The notes: a model not told the origin generated them from the letters alone. A DNA stretch of 13,680 bases from Acidimicrobiaceae bacterium UBA2093 (GCA_002331255.1 DCZD01000015.1:29402-43081); one strand, 5' to 3'. Positions 1 through 7,651 are shown, counted from the first letter of the stretch. Translations and numbers: made by a program.

Positions 1-182
1 ACAGCGACGATGTAACTGGGTGTGCGACCGATCATGTCCCATGCGTCATGGCCCGTCGCAAGTACCTCACCGTTCTTCCGGTTCACAGCAATGACGGAGG
101 GTTCGTTCAGGACGATGCCTCGACCCTTCATGTACACAAGAGTGTTCGCGGTGCCAAGGTCGATGGCAAGGTCACGTGCCAT
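1..182 (-). CDS. mreB: Rod-shape-determining protein MreB, N-terminal part (runs off left edge)
   Basis: MreB is the bacterial actin homologue that forms membrane-associated filaments and guides lateral cell-wall synthesis. The first 60 residues are visible. They begin MARDLAIDLGTANTLVYMKG, which holds the actin-fold phosphate-1 loop (DLGTANT, residues 8-14), followed by the family-typical GRGIVLNEPSVIAVN stretch and then the GEVLATGHDAWDMIGRTP stretch. The ATG at 182-180 shares its A with the TGA stop of the preceding small gene (TGATG). No Shine-Dalgarno is visible, so translation is probably coupled to that gene. The remaining roughly 280 residues lie outside the window. Identification is firm. 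In actinobacteria mreB is found in only some lineages. Confidence 0.95.
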   Translation of the reverse strand, partial: MARDLAIDLGTANTLVYMKGRGIVLNEPSVIAVNRKNGEVLATGHDAWDMIGRTPSYIVA

Positions 183-397
183 CAGAAGTACCGGCCGTCG
201 GCTTGGGTCGAGTTGCCGTGCGACATGGACTCGTGACGCGCTTCAGGCGAAAGTGCATCAATGTGTCGACGAAAGGCCGCGATGCTGTCATCGATGCGGC
301 TTGCACGGTGGTCGAAGTACACCAGCACGAGCAACACCGAACCGCACCCAGCGGCGAGCACGGCGAACACCCACGCCACCAATCCCATCGCAATCAT
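182..397 (-). CDS. Small single-pass membrane protein between moaE and mreB
   Basis: A 71-residue protein of unknown function. It starts MIAMGLVAWVFAVLAAGCGS and has one hydrophobic segment (about residues 5-28), followed by a polar, probably cytoplasmic helix (FDHRASRIDDSIAAFRRHID, about 28-47) and a hydrophilic tail. The ATG (397-395) overlaps the moaE stop as ATGA, and its TGA overlaps the mreB start as TGATG. Both junctions favour this start over an upstream ATG at 472 that would lie deep inside moaE. The short anchor plus amphipathic helix and the coupling to mreB suggest, by inference only, a membrane protein with a role near the cell-shape machinery. I do not recognise a named family. 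Confidence 0.7.
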   Translation of the reverse strand: MIAMGLVAWVFAVLAAGCGSVLLVLVYFDHRASRIDDSIAAFRRHIDALSPEARHESMSHGNSTQADGRYF

Positions 398-876
398 TGT
401 TGCACCGTGGGTACTGAGTTCGGGGGAACGATTGACTGAGCGCCGGTGCCCCACTCTTGGCCACCCTCCCAATGCTCTTTCTTCCAGATAGGTGCCGACG
501 ACTTCAACGCGTCGATGGCAAAGCGCGCCGCGGCAAAGGCCTCGGGGCGGTGAGGCGCGGAGACCACGGCAAGAACCGACGACTCACCCAACGTCAGTCG
601 TCCGAGGCGATGCAGCAGGACGATGCGACCGACGTCTGGCCATCGACTGCGTGTCTCTCGAGCGATATCGGAGAAGATGGCGATCACGCGCTCTTCGAAC
701 GCTTCGTACGTGAGCGCTTCCACGTCAGTTCGACCCTCAGCATTGTCTCGCACTGTGCCCGAGAACAGGACCACCGCACCACAGCTTGGTAGCACGACCC
801 AATCGTGAGCCCGACCCACCGGCAGTTCGTCCTGGCCGACTGCCAGCCAGTCGTTGCCAGTGTCGGGAGGATGCAC
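394..876 (-). CDS. moaE: Molybdopterin synthase catalytic subunit (MoaE)
   Basis: MoaE is the large subunit of molybdopterin synthase. With the thiocarboxylated MoaD it inserts two sulfurs into precursor Z (cPMP) to make molybdopterin, in the cytoplasm. The protein has the family signature CGAVVLFSGTVRD near the N-terminus, then ALTYEAFEE and a VLLHRLGRLTLGESSVLAVV segment. The catalytic segment is LKSSAPIWKKEHWEGG, in which Lys125 and Lys132 (GTG-start numbering) match the two active-site lysines of E. coli MoaE, seven residues apart. I chose the GTG at 876-874 (160 aa) because homology should begin just after it. Starting earlier would run into the divergent gene at 936. No strong ribosome site supports this start, and a GTG at 819 is too far downstream. 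No moaD or other cofactor gene is in view. The stop overlaps the next gene's start. Confidence 0.9.
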   Translation of the reverse strand: MHPPDTGNDWLAVGQDELPVGRAHDWVVLPSCGAVVLFSGTVRDNAEGRTDVEALTYEAFEERVIAIFSDIARETRSRWPDVGRIVLLHRLGRLTLGESSVLAVVSAPHRPEAFAAARFAIDALKSSAPIWKKEHWEGGQEWGTGAQSIVPPNSVPTVQQ

Positions 877-935
877 GCGACAAGCGTACTGCCCGACCGA
901 AACGCTTCGACTGACGCAAGTAACCTGCTCGTCCT
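877..935. promoter_or_regulatory. Short divergent intergenic region between moaE and the membrane protein at 936
   Basis: This 59-nt space separates the chosen moaE GTG start (876) from the divergent GTG start at 936, so it probably holds the start of at least one transcript. It contains an inverted repeat, AAGCGT at 884-889 and ACGCTT at about 902-907. No convincing -35/-10 pair is visible on either strand. Given how short it is, one or both genes may have leaderless transcripts, which are common in actinobacteria. Confidence 0.3.
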
Positions 936-1754
936 GTGGAGAGTGGTGAGAACGAGTTCGAGACATCACATGCTCCATTGCCACCACATGAGCGCACATG
1001 GCGCCACCCAAGCGAAGTCGCCTCGTGGAACTCAGTCGTTCAACAGAATCTCGCTAGCCCACCCCCGCTTTCGCGTCGGCTAGCACTTTTCACCACTACC
1101 GTCTCGATTGCCCTCGCGCTTGCAATCATCGTTATCGCCGTACCGCGTGGTGTCGGAACTGAGACCGCGTCCGACACCACCACTGTGGTGACTGAAGGTG
1201 CGGCACTGTCAGGCAACACGACCGCGACGACACGGACCCGAAACAAGCTCGTCGCGACACCTGCGGTTCGCGTGTCCGCATCGGGTGTTTACGTGACCGC
1301 AATCGATGAATTACCGAGCGACCATAAAGTTGGTGATGACGTCGACATCGTTTTCAACACAAACGACCGAGCAACTGTCACCATCACAGCTACCGATACA
1401 ACGACCGGCCTCGCAGTTTTATCCGTCGGGAAGGTGGCCACTGCATCTGCATCAACTTCGGCCTCGTCATCGGTAACGAATTCATCGACACAACTACTAC
1501 CTAATTCGATTGTGATCATCGAAGTTGCGACAGGGAAGCAACACGAAGCATCAATCGGTGTCTCCATGGGCGGCGATAGTCGAGTGATCCCTCTCGACGG
1601 TGCTCGTACGTTGGCCGGATTAGGTGTCGTTCGCGACAACGACGGGAATCTTGTCGGCGTGGCACTGCGTCATCACCATGCAACAAAGCTCGTGCCGTCG
1701 GAATCGATTGACTCTCTCGTCGCGAGCCTGCTCTCCACTTCCGCTGCACCGTAG
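936..1754 (+). CDS. Membrane-anchored trypsin-like-fold protein lacking a catalytic triad
   Basis: A 272-residue membrane protein. The cytoplasmic leader carries PLPPHERTWRHPSE (residues 14-27), a motif I associate with membrane-anchored trypsin/PDZ-type proteins of Acidimicrobiia. One membrane segment follows (about 49-70), then a Thr/Ser-rich linker and an extracytoplasmic domain. Its pattern resembles an HtrA/trypsin fold: SGVYVTAIDEL (116-126), TTTGLAVLSV (155-164) where the family has the catalytic-Asp strand (D)LAVL, and VVRDNDGNLVGVAL (231-244) where GNSGGP...G.VVGV is usual. His of TxxH, Asp before LAVL and Ser of GNSGG are all absent, so it is unlikely to be a protease. GTG at 936 is the only usable start: an in-frame TAA lies at 921 and the motif follows soon after. 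The next gene starts 9 nt downstream. Function is unknown; the fold assignment is inference. Confidence 0.75.
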   Translation: MESGENEFETSHAPLPPHERTWRHPSEVASWNSVVQQNLASPPPLSRRLALFTTTVSIALALAIIVIAVPRGVGTETASDTTTVVTEGAALSGNTTATTRTRNKLVATPAVRVSASGVYVTAIDELPSDHKVGDDVDIVFNTNDRATVTITATDTTTGLAVLSVGKVATASASTSASSSVTNSSTQLLPNSIVIIEVATGKQHEASIGVSMGGDSRVIPLDGARTLAGLGVVRDNDGNLVGVALRHHHATKLVPSESIDSLVASLLSTSAAP

Positions 1755-1763
1755 GCTCACAGC

Positions 1764-2954
1764 ATGGCGGATGACTCCCCCACGGGTGACGAGACTCCTG
1801 ACCCGTTCAAAATGTTCGGCGGCATGGGATTTCTCGGCGACATGATGAAGGCAATGGGCGCACAAGGCCCTCTCAACTGGGACATCGCGACTCAGTTCGC
1901 CAGCTTCGGCGCCCTCGGCGACACGCCCGATCCTCAGCCCGATCCATCTGTGCGTTTTGCGTACGGTGACTTGGCGCGCGTCGCGGACCTGCATGTTCGC
2001 GACGTCAGTGGCCTTGATACGAATGTCGGTGGTCGTGTAACCGAGATTCTCACGACCACGCGTTCTGCATGGGCTCGGCGCACGCTCCAAGACTTCCGTC
2101 CATTGTTCACTGACTTGGCCACGTCACTGTCTCAGCGCGACTCTGGTGAAGAGACCGATCCGATGGTGGCGATGATGGCAAATCTCTCCGGATTCATGGC
2201 ACCTGCCATGGTGGGGATGACAGTGGGTGGAATGGTCGGCGCACTCGCGCAACGAGCATTCGGTCAATACGACTTCCCGCTTCCTCGCGCCGATACCAGT
2301 GAGTTGCTGCTCGTGCCGTCGACCATCGAGCAATTCGCCAAAGACTGGAGTCTTGCCATTGATGATGTGCGTATGTGGGTGCTCGTGCACGAGCTCACGT
2401 CACATGCGGTGCTCAACACTGCCGCTGTCGAAGATGGCATTACCGCCCTCGTTCGTCGGCATGTTTCACTTTTCAAACCCGATTCAAGTGCCGTCATGGA
2501 CGCACTCTCTGGTCTCGATGCAACGTCAAGCGACGCCATGGAACACATCCAGAAGGTGTTCAGCGACCCCACACTCATCTTGGGGGCAGTGAGCTCGAGT
2601 GCGCAGGAGGAACTTGCACCACTTCTTGATGCACATGTATCTGCTGTCCTGGCGTACATCGACCACATCGTGGATCAAGCCACCCAGCGCATACTCGGTA
2701 GTGGTCACACCGTTGCAGAGGCGGTGCGCCGGCGCCGTCTTGATGCAGGCAAAGACACAGTGTTCGTCGATCGGTTGCTCGGACTTCACCTGACCCGTCA
2801 GCAACTTGATCGTGGAACTGAATTCATTCGAGGTGTCATCGAGCGAGGCGGTGCACATGCTCCCGCTCAGATGATCGAAAACATCGGCAACCTACCGACT
2901 CCTAGCGAGCTGGAAGCTCCCGGCCTTTGGCTCGCACGCCTCGAGATTCAATGA
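1764..2954 (+). CDS. Zincin-like metallopeptidase family protein (DUF2342 / F420-associated type)
   Basis: A 396-residue soluble protein of the actinobacterial zincin_2/DUF2342 group, often annotated 'coenzyme F420 biosynthesis-associated protein' or 'putative hydrolase'. Family features are the N-terminal DPFKMFGGMGFLGDMMKAMG region (residues 13-32), QGPLNWDIATQFA (34-46), a Gly/Met-rich helix (APAMVGMTVGGMVGALAQ, 146-163) and a central WVLVHELTSHAVL helix (205-217). Relatives, as I recall them, carry HExxH in this helix. Here the sequence reads His209-Glu210-Leu-Thr-Ser213-His214, so the second zinc histidine is shifted by one or lost. The later segment SAVLAYIDHIVD (293-304) and an Arg-rich stretch (VRRRRLDAG) are also family-like. 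It is probably co-transcribed with the preceding membrane protein (9-nt gap). Its 3' end overlaps the convergent MFS gene by 53 bp. Family confidence is good; activity is doubtful. Confidence 0.8.
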   Translation: MADDSPTGDETPDPFKMFGGMGFLGDMMKAMGAQGPLNWDIATQFASFGALGDTPDPQPDPSVRFAYGDLARVADLHVRDVSGLDTNVGGRVTEILTTTRSAWARRTLQDFRPLFTDLATSLSQRDSGEETDPMVAMMANLSGFMAPAMVGMTVGGMVGALAQRAFGQYDFPLPRADTSELLLVPSTIEQFAKDWSLAIDDVRMWVLVHELTSHAVLNTAAVEDGITALVRRHVSLFKPDSSAVMDALSGLDATSSDAMEHIQKVFSDPTLILGAVSSSAQEELAPLLDAHVSAVLAYIDHIVDQATQRILGSGHTVAEAVRRRRLDAGKDTVFVDRLLGLHLTRQQLDRGTEFIRGVIERGGAHAPAQMIENIGNLPTPSELEAPGLWLARLEIQ

Positions 2955-4152
2955 GTCGACGTCGACCCCCGGGTGATTGACGCACGAACAGTACGCAACC
3001 GACCGCACCGACGACGCCCACGACATAGAACCCGACCGGTCCAGACATTGACAAGAGCACTGGAATGACGCCTGCTGCGACCCACGCCAATTGATTCTGG
3101 GTCTCGAATCGAGCAAATGCGCGACCTCTGTTCGCGTCGGGAGCGTCCTGTTGAACAATTGCCTCGAATGCGAGCCGCCCAATAGCTGCGGCCGCATTTA
3201 CGAGTGCGGTGAGAATGAGACCCGCGGTGATACTGCCCACCAATCCGGCAACAAGTCCGGCGACAGCCACAAGTGCGACCGTGACGAGCAGCATGGTGTC
3301 GACGTTCAATCGCCGACGAATTGCAGGTGCAACAGTGTTCGCGAAGAGAGTGCACAGACCTGCGAGTGCAAGGGCAAAACCGAACCATGCGGTTCCGGCG
3401 GTCTCGTGGCGCAGCCAGAAGGCGAGGTGGAAAAACATGAACCCCACCACACCGCGCAAGATGCGCATCATCGTGGCGGCGCGCACGACACGTGGCGAGT
3501 GCAACTCTCGTAACTCGAGGGGTGTGGCATGTTCTGCTGCCGTCACTACATCACGTGGCAATTGACGTGCAGATGCGCATGCACAGGCGAAAACCACGGC
3601 GGCTCCTACCAACGCCACTTGCGTGGAGAGCAGTTGCAACGCCGCTGCTGGCACAGCGGCGACAAAGCCCGTGATACCACCGACTTGTCCGAGTTTGCTG
3701 TTCGCATCGACGAGTTTGTCTTCAGACTCCACAGTGCTTGGAACGAGAGCTGACTTCGAAATTGCATACGTCTTCGAGAGAACAAGTGCTGCAAATGCAA
3801 GCGGAAAAAGTGTCAAAGAGTCGACATAAAAGACCATGGCAACCATGACGGCGGCTCGCAGCGCCGCCACCATTGTGATGACAAGCCGTTGGCCACCTTT
3901 CATTCGATCTATGACCGGCCCAATGAGCGGCGCGATGACCAGAAACGGCGCCATGCTGACTAAGAGAAATGCGAGCACCTTCCCCCGAGCCGCATCTGGG
4001 CTGACTGACAGGAACATCGAATCGGCCAACGACACCGCCATGACAGCTTCACCACCGACCATCAACGCATGAGTGCGCGCCAGGTTCTGAAGCGGCGTCG
4101 GGCCGGGCAAGCCAGGGCCGTGCTCAATTCGATGCTTTCCACCGCCGCGCAT
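2902..4152 (-). CDS. Major facilitator superfamily transporter
   Basis: A 416-residue integral membrane protein with about 12 hydrophobic segments in two halves and a short basic C-terminus. A typical MFS loop 2-3 motif is present (IGPVIDRMKGGQR, about residues 77-89), and a central cytoplasmic stretch (about 193-222) separates the halves. Substrate cannot be read from the sequence; the overall look is of the drug/siderophore-exporter-like group. The ATG at 4152 lies 9 nt after the regX3 stop, so the gene is probably the last in the pst-pho transcript. No clear ribosome site is visible, and the start could also be Met31, though that would cut into the first helix. The end overlaps the convergent zincin-like gene by 53 bp. 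Position suggests phosphate-responsive expression, but that is inference. Confidence 0.85.
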   Translation of the reverse strand: MRGGGKHRIEHGPGLPGPTPLQNLARTHALMVGGEAVMAVSLADSMFLSVSPDAARGKVLAFLLVSMAPFLVIAPLIGPVIDRMKGGQRLVITMVAALRAAVMVAMVFYVDSLTLFPLAFAALVLSKTYAISKSALVPSTVESEDKLVDANSKLGQVGGITGFVAAVPAAALQLLSTQVALVGAAVVFACACASARQLPRDVVTAAEHATPLELRELHSPRVVRAATMMRILRGVVGFMFFHLAFWLRHETAGTAWFGFALALAGLCTLFANTVAPAIRRRLNVDTMLLVTVALVAVAGLVAGLVGSITAGLILTALVNAAAAIGRLAFEAIVQQDAPDANRGRAFARFETQNQLAWVAAGVIPVLLSMSGPVGFYVVGVVGAVGCVLFVRQSPGGRRRLIESRGVRAKGRELPAR

Positions 4153-4161
4153 GCGGCGATG

Positions 4162-4875
4162 CTACGCCCCGCGTGGTCGCTCGTACTTGTACCCGAGACC
4201 GCGAATAGTGACGATTCTCTCGGGATTAGCCGGATCGATCTCGATCTTTGAGCGCAGACGCTTGACATGCACGTCCAATGTCTTCGTGTCGCCGACGTAA
4301 TCGGTACCCCAGACACGGTCGATAAGCGTCTCACGTGGCAACACTCGACCGGCGTTCGAGATGAGAATGTGCAACAGTTCGAACTCTTTAAGTGGAAGGG
4401 ACACATCTTCTCCACGAACGACTACGTGGTGCTCTTCGGGATCGAGTTGCACGTCACCCACTTCTACGACTGACCCAGACAGTTCACCGCCACGCTCACT
4501 GGGTACACGGCGCATGACTGCACGCATTCGAGCGACGAGTTCACGAAGTCGATATGGCTTCGACACGTAATCGTCAGCACCGACTTCTAGACCGACCACT
4601 GTGTCAATTTCTGCACCCTTTGCTGTGACCATGATGATCGGGGTCAATGTCTTCTTCCGCAATTGACGACAGACGTCGAGGCCAGACATCTTCGGCAACA
4701 TGACGTCAAGAAGCACCAGATCGGGGTTGACCACATCGAACATCTCAAGTGCCTGCAGGCCGTCGCGGGCAACTGACACTCGGAAGCCCTCTTTTCGAAG
4801 GCCGACCTGAAGAGCCTCGATGAACGATTCTTCGTCCTCGACGACGAGAACTGACGGATTACTGATTGACGGCAT
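4162..4875 (-). CDS. regX3: Phosphate-responsive response regulator, OmpR/PhoB family (RegX3/PhoB)
   Basis: A 237-residue response regulator that should bind PHO boxes when phosphorylated. The receiver domain (about 8-120) has the acidic pocket Glu13/Asp14, phospho-acceptor Asp57 in LVLLDVMLPKMSG, Thr84 in IIMVTA and Lys106 in YVSKPY. The C-terminal winged helix (about 135-232) includes LPLKEFELLHIL, the recognition-helix region RETLIDRVWG...KTLDVHVKRLRSKIE and the wing TIRGLGYKYE. Start choice: a GAGAGG site at 4889-4884 sits 8 nt before the ATG at 4875 but only 2 nt before an in-frame ATG at 4881, so 4875 is preferred. The gene overlaps the 3' end of the sensor kinase by 17 nt, as expected for a co-translated pair. 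The likely target is the PHO box upstream of pstS in the same window. Confidence 0.95.
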   Translation of the reverse strand: MPSISNPSVLVVEDEESFIEALQVGLRKEGFRVSVARDGLQALEMFDVVNPDLVLLDVMLPKMSGLDVCRQLRKKTLTPIIMVTAKGAEIDTVVGLEVGADDYVSKPYRLRELVARMRAVMRRVPSERGGELSGSVVEVGDVQLDPEEHHVVVRGEDVSLPLKEFELLHILISNAGRVLPRETLIDRVWGTDYVGDTKTLDVHVKRLRSKIEIDPANPERIVTIRGLGYKYERPRGA

Positions 4876-6049
4876 GATCATTGCCTCTCATCGTGCCTGA
4901 AGAGCCCCCATGCGGTAGTGGGAAAACAAGGCGAAAGGTCGATCCTTTACCTTCGAGTGACTCCACGTTCACCTGCCCGCCATGTTGGGTGACAATGTTG
5001 CGCACGATGGACAACCCCAGACCAGTGCCACCGGTGTCCCGCGACCGAGCCTTGTCAGCCCGGTAGAAGCGTTCGAAAATTCGATCGAGATGTTCTGCAC
5101 TGATGCCGATTCCGGCGTCTTCCACTTGAACGACAGCTGTATCACTTTCATTCGACACTGTCACGGTTACCGTCGAACCTTCGTCGCTGTACTTCACAGC
5201 GTTGTCAACAACGTTGCCAACTGCCGATACCAATTGCCGAAAGTCAGCCTCAATCATGAGCGGTACGTCAGGGCTCACCACACGGATCGATATTCCCGCA
5301 CGTTCCGCAAGAGCATGGACTCGTTGAACTGAGTCACGCACAACGTCGACTAAGTCGACCGGACCAGTGATGCGGTCGCCAGCCTTTTCGATACGAGACA
5401 ATTCCATGAGGTCGTTAATGGTGTCGGTCATCCGTTGTGCCTCAGCCACAATTCGACCAGCCAGTTTTGTCGCGAGCTCGTCAGTGACTTCGCCTTCAAG
5501 AGTCTCCGCAAGAACGGAAATGGCCCCGACGGGAGTCTTCAGTTCATGACTGATGTTTGCGACGAAGTCTGTACGTACTTGGTCAAGGCGGGTTCTCTCA
5601 GATACATCCTCGATAGCGACAACTGCCCCGTCAGCAAGTGGGAACGAGTTCAGTTCGATTGTGCGTGGTGGAGGGCCGAACAGATTCAGCGTCTCGTGAC
5701 CGAATGTTCCCTGCCGAGCAGACGACAACAATGCTTCCGCAGCATCGTCGACAAGCAAGTCAAGATGCCGAAGTCCGGTGATGCTCTCGGCAAGTTTGTT
5801 CCTCGACACCTCCGCACCTGTTGAGTCGACTACCACGAGTCCTGCGGGCAGCACATCAAGCACTTGCTGGAGACTCGGTGCAGCACCTAACGCCTCGGCT
5901 GGTGCCACATCAGCGGCTGGAACTGACTGCGGCTCAGAGCTGAAGTACCGCACGTGATCGTGGACCTCATTGCGACGAGCACGACGACTTCCCCACGACA
6001 TTCCGATGAGGAATGCAACAAGTGCAACGATGAGTCCGAACCAGGTCAT
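4859..6049 (-). CDS. senX3: Phosphate-sensing histidine kinase (SenX3/PhoR)
   Basis: A 396-residue membrane histidine kinase, partner of RegX3. It has one N-terminal membrane segment (about residues 4-20) followed by a basic stop-transfer (SRRARR), a PAS-like domain (about 57-150, containing LPAGLVVVDSTG), the dimerisation/phospho-acceptor helix with VANISHELKTPVG (His168) and a HATPase domain. The ATPase boxes are N (NVVDNAVKYS, 279-288), G1 (DAGIGIS, 311-317), F (FERFYRADKA, 325-334) and G2 (GGTGLGLS, 340-347). There is almost no extracytoplasmic part, so the phosphate signal presumably arrives through PhoU and the Pst transporter, as known for PhoR/SenX3 proteins. The ATG lies 3 nt after the phoU stop. 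In mycobacteria and Streptomyces this pair is usually not in the pst operon; here it is joined to it. Confidence 0.95.
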   Translation of the reverse strand: MTWFGLIVALVAFLIGMSWGSRRARRNEVHDHVRYFSSEPQSVPAADVAPAEALGAAPSLQQVLDVLPAGLVVVDSTGAEVSRNKLAESITGLRHLDLLVDDAAEALLSSARQGTFGHETLNLFGPPPRTIELNSFPLADGAVVAIEDVSERTRLDQVRTDFVANISHELKTPVGAISVLAETLEGEVTDELATKLAGRIVAEAQRMTDTINDLMELSRIEKAGDRITGPVDLVDVVRDSVQRVHALAERAGISIRVVSPDVPLMIEADFRQLVSAVGNVVDNAVKYSDEGSTVTVTVSNESDTAVVQVEDAGIGISAEHLDRIFERFYRADKARSRDTGGTGLGLSIVRNIVTQHGGQVNVESLEGKGSTFRLVFPLPHGGSSGTMRGNDHAVNQ

Positions 6050-6052
6050 CGA

Positions 6053-6784
6053 CTACTTCGGTGGCTCGATAAACGGAATTCCGTCAGTGTCGTCCTGCTT
6101 GCCGCCAGCAAATCGTGCGGCACCCTTGTGCTCCGGCAACCAACCAGTCACCAGATAGCGCACCCGCTCGCCGATGTTCACAGCATGGTCGCCGATTCGC
6201 TCGTAGAACCGTGCCACGACCGCCAACTGAATTCCGACCTGAATGTCGATTTTCCCGGCTGCATGAGCGACAAGGATTGCTTGGACCATCTCTTTCTGGA
6301 GACCGTCGAGAAATCCGTCCATGTCGTCCAATGCTGCGGCCTTCACCGGGTCGTTCTGCTCGAACGACTCGAGTGCAGCAGCGAACAACTGTTGCGCTTG
6401 CTCTCCCATCTGCTGAAGAAGTCCACGAAGACGCGGATCGAGAGTGTGTCCGTAAATGCGTCGCGCTGCCTTACAGATGTTGACGGTCAGGTCAGCGGAG
6501 CGCTCGATCTCAGCCACCATCTTCACGACTGCGACGACCTGTCGAAGGTCTCCGGCGACGGGTGCCTGTAGGGCGAGCAACTGGTAGCAGCGTTCCTCAA
6601 TTTCAATCGAGCGTGCATCAATTTCATCGTCTGCACCGATGAGAGCTTCGGCTCCCGCCAAGTCTCCGGCCAACAACGCCGCGGTTGAACGCGGCACGGC
6701 CTCGATGACCATCGCTGCGAGCCGTGCGACTTCTTGTCGAATGTCGTCGAGCTCGTGATGAAACCCTTTACGAAGTTCGTCCAT
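6053..6784 (-). CDS. phoU: Phosphate transport regulator PhoU
   Basis: A 243-residue all-helical protein with two PhoU three-helix repeats. PhoU binds metal clusters and links the PstSCAB transporter to the PhoR/SenX3 kinase, repressing Pho signalling when phosphate is plentiful. The two characteristic metal-site motifs are visible as E94RSAD98 in repeat 1 and E195RIGDH200 in repeat 2. The N-terminus MDELRKGFHHELDDIRQEVA is typical. The start at 6784 is supported by a strong AGGAAGG site (6799-6793) 8 nt upstream and by TAATG overlap with the pstB stop. A longer reading into pstB is not credible. The tail (about 215-243) is a short acidic/proline extension beyond the fold. Position between pstB and senX3 fits its role as the link between them. 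Confidence 0.96.
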   Translation of the reverse strand: MDELRKGFHHELDDIRQEVARLAAMVIEAVPRSTAALLAGDLAGAEALIGADDEIDARSIEIEERCYQLLALQAPVAGDLRQVVAVVKMVAEIERSADLTVNICKAARRIYGHTLDPRLRGLLQQMGEQAQQLFAAALESFEQNDPVKAAALDDMDGFLDGLQKEMVQAILVAHAAGKIDIQVGIQLAVVARFYERIGDHAVNIGERVRYLVTGWLPEHKGAARFAGGKQDDTDGIPFIEPPK

Positions 6785-7647
6785 TAGCCAAACCTTCCTG
6801 TGATGTATGCCTCCGTCCGCGGGTCGACCGGGTTGGAGAAGATTTTCTGCGTGCGATCGAACTCGACGAGCACGCCGGTGCGACGGTCGCTGTTCGGGTT
6901 TACCTCGGTCGTGAAAAAGGCGGTCGAATCTGACACACGGCCAGCCTGTTGCATGTTGTGCGTGACAATCACGATGGTGAATTGTTTCTTGATCTCTTGC
7001 ATGAGGTCTTCGATTCGAGCAGTGGCAATCGGGTCGAGAGCAGAACATGGCTCATCCATCAGCAACACTTCTGGTTCGATTGCGATTGATCGCGCGATGC
7101 ACAGACGCTGCTGCTGACCACCTGACAGCCCCATCGCTGATGAAGACAGTCGATCTTTGACTTCATCCCACAATGCAGCGCCAATGAGCGACTTCTCAAC
7201 GATTGCATCGAGATCGGATTTACGTCGAGTGCCATTTACTCGTGGGCCGTATGCAACGTTGTCATAAATGCTCTTCGGAAATGGGTTCGGCTTCTGAAAC
7301 ACCATTCCGATGCGCCTGCGCACTTCTCCTGCATCAGCCTGAGGTCCGTACAGGTCAATGCCGTGATAATGAACGTCACCTTCCACTCGTGCGCCGAGAA
7401 TGAGGTCATTCATTCGATTGAAACAACGCAACACCGTTGATTTGCCACAGCCGGAAGGTCCGATGAACGCAGTGATCTCGCCACGCTTGATGTACATGGA
7501 TACATCGCGAACCGCGCAGAAATCGCCGTAGAACACAGACAGGTCGTGGGCCGTAAGTACGACGTCTGATCGGGCATCGAGAGCTTCAAAATCCCTGTTT
7601 GCAGCAGTTTGCTGTGCCTGGGTGTCTGGAACACTTTGTTGAGTCAT
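6784..7647 (-). CDS. pstB: Phosphate ABC transporter ATP-binding protein PstB
   Basis: The ATPase of the high-affinity phosphate importer; it hydrolyses ATP on the cytoplasmic side of PstC/PstA. With the start at 7647 it has 287 residues, slightly long because of an N-terminal extension of about 28 residues (MTQQSVPDTQ...). Motifs: Walker A GPSGCGKST (63-71), Q-loop Gln118 in MVFQKPNPFPKSIYDN (PstB-specific), ABC signature LSGGQQQR (174-181), Walker B VLLMDEPCSALD (194-205) and switch His230 in VTHN. I chose the ATG 4 nt after the pstA stop over an in-frame ATG at 7698, which would overlap pstA by 47 nt. No strong ribosome site is seen for either, so coupling to pstA is likely. The stop overlaps the phoU start. 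Confidence 0.96.
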   Translation of the reverse strand: MTQQSVPDTQAQQTAANRDFEALDARSDVVLTAHDLSVFYGDFCAVRDVSMYIKRGEITAFIGPSGCGKSTVLRCFNRMNDLILGARVEGDVHYHGIDLYGPQADAGEVRRRIGMVFQKPNPFPKSIYDNVAYGPRVNGTRRKSDLDAIVEKSLIGAALWDEVKDRLSSSAMGLSGGQQQRLCIARSIAIEPEVLLMDEPCSALDPIATARIEDLMQEIKKQFTIVIVTHNMQQAGRVSDSTAFFTTEVNPNSDRRTGVLVEFDRTQKIFSNPVDPRTEAYITGRFG

Positions 7648-7651
7648 GTCG

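Noticed and set aside
1620..2090. A 156-codon minus-strand frame opposite the zincin-like gene
   Set aside because: It straddles the junction of two well-supported plus-strand genes and has an Arg/His-rich shadow composition.
2907..2919. Small hairpin GAGCT-GGA-AGCTC as a terminator between the convergent genes
   Set aside because: Only 5 bp, no T-run on either strand, and inside both coding sequences.
5954..6571. A 205-codon plus-strand reading frame opposite senX3/phoU
   Set aside because: It lies antisense to phoU and the senX3 start, both unmistakable; its translation shows no domain and is the usual by-product of high-GC codon use on the other strand.
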